Origin: UBA1227 sp963629305
GTDB taxonomy: Bacteria; Bacillota; Clostridia; Oscillospirales; Acutalibacteraceae
Reading direction: 5' to 3'
NCBI GenBank assembly: GCA_963629305.1
Contig: CAVGIJ010000039.1
Coordinates: 1-6,258 of the forward strand
Length of the DNA: 6,258 nucleotides
The notes below the pieces were generated by a model, which was not told the DNA's origin, did not search any database, and was given only the letters and a program-made list of their open reading frames with translations. A program made the translations under genes and the position numbers. Position 1 is the stretch's first letter, and every line of letters starts with the position of its first letter. Positions 6,179 through 6,258 of the stretch are shown in pieces.

Positions 6179-6209
6179 ATAATACGCAAATGTAAAATTA
6201 TTTTTTGAA
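6179..6209 (-). promoter_or_regulatory. Weak candidate promoter
   Basis: Minus strand TTCAAA (6209-6204), a 19-nt spacer and TATTAT (6184-6179). The -10 matches the sigma-70 consensus at five of six positions, the -35 at four of six, and the spacing is long. In AT-rich DNA this is weak evidence. Confidence 0.2.
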
Positions 6210-6258
6210 CTATCAGAAAAAAAGCTTATTTTTCAGAGGTTCCCAACTGCTGATTGCC

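Larger units (their letters stand above)
5904..6258 (-). other. Operon leader without a convincing gene
   Basis: These 355 bases precede the first gene. Frames on either strand are short or of random-looking composition, so I call no CDS. The region holds the hxsD ribosome binding site, a tRNA D-arm-like 14-mer (5923-5936), two nested inverted repeats (6019-6059 and 6075-6111) and an AT-rich imperfect palindrome around AAGCTT (6213-6236). The promoter is not clear: the best -10 candidate is TATTAT (minus strand, 6184-6179) with a poor TTCAAA at 19 nt spacing. If used, it would leave a leader of about 270 nt that contains both inverted repeats. Confidence 0.5.

Noticed and set aside
6213..6236. 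Rho-independent terminator of an upstream gene around AAGCTT
   Set aside because: The palindrome is imperfect and almost all A/T, with no GC-rich stem.

Overview
The window holds one complete, tightly packed minus-strand gene cluster. I read it as a variant of the His-Xaa-Ser (Hxs) peptide-maturation system: a His-repeat protein (HxsA), two paired radical SAM enzymes (HxsB, HxsC) and small HxsD-type proteins. The host is not identifiable from this window. The moderately AT-rich sequence, strong AAAGGAG/GGAGGAG ribosome binding sites and low-GC codon choice suggest a Firmicute, probably a clostridial anaerobe. That is an inference, not a species call.

Layout in transcription order, from high to low coordinates. 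Bases 6258-5904 are a leader of about 355 bases with no convincing gene but two nested inverted repeats and a tRNA D-arm-like 14-mer. Next come an HxsD-type protein (5903-5529), a shorter HxsD-like paralogue (5539-5312), an A24 prepilin-peptidase-like membrane protease (5315-4281), HxsC (4284-3169), HxsB with a SPASM domain (3164-1764), a membrane-anchored MORN-repeat protein (1761-826) and finally HxsA (823-278). Bases 277-1 hold no confident gene. Gene junctions are overlaps of 4, 4 and 11 nt or gaps of 2-4 nt, so all seven genes look like one translationally coupled operon.

Proposed logic: HxsA carries a leader-like acidic N terminus, a hydrophobic segment ending in VFA, then 21 histidines spaced every three residues in three blocks of seven, then a Ser/Thr/Pro/Asn-rich tail. 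HxsB and HxsC would modify the repeat region, with the HxsD-type proteins as likely accessory factors. The order hxsD-C-B-A is kept, but three extra genes are inserted: a second HxsD-like gene, an A24 peptidase with both catalytic aspartates, and a MORN protein. The peptidase and MORN protein suggest membrane processing and surface or periplasmic display of the modified HxsA. The chemical modification and the biological role are not visible in the sequence.
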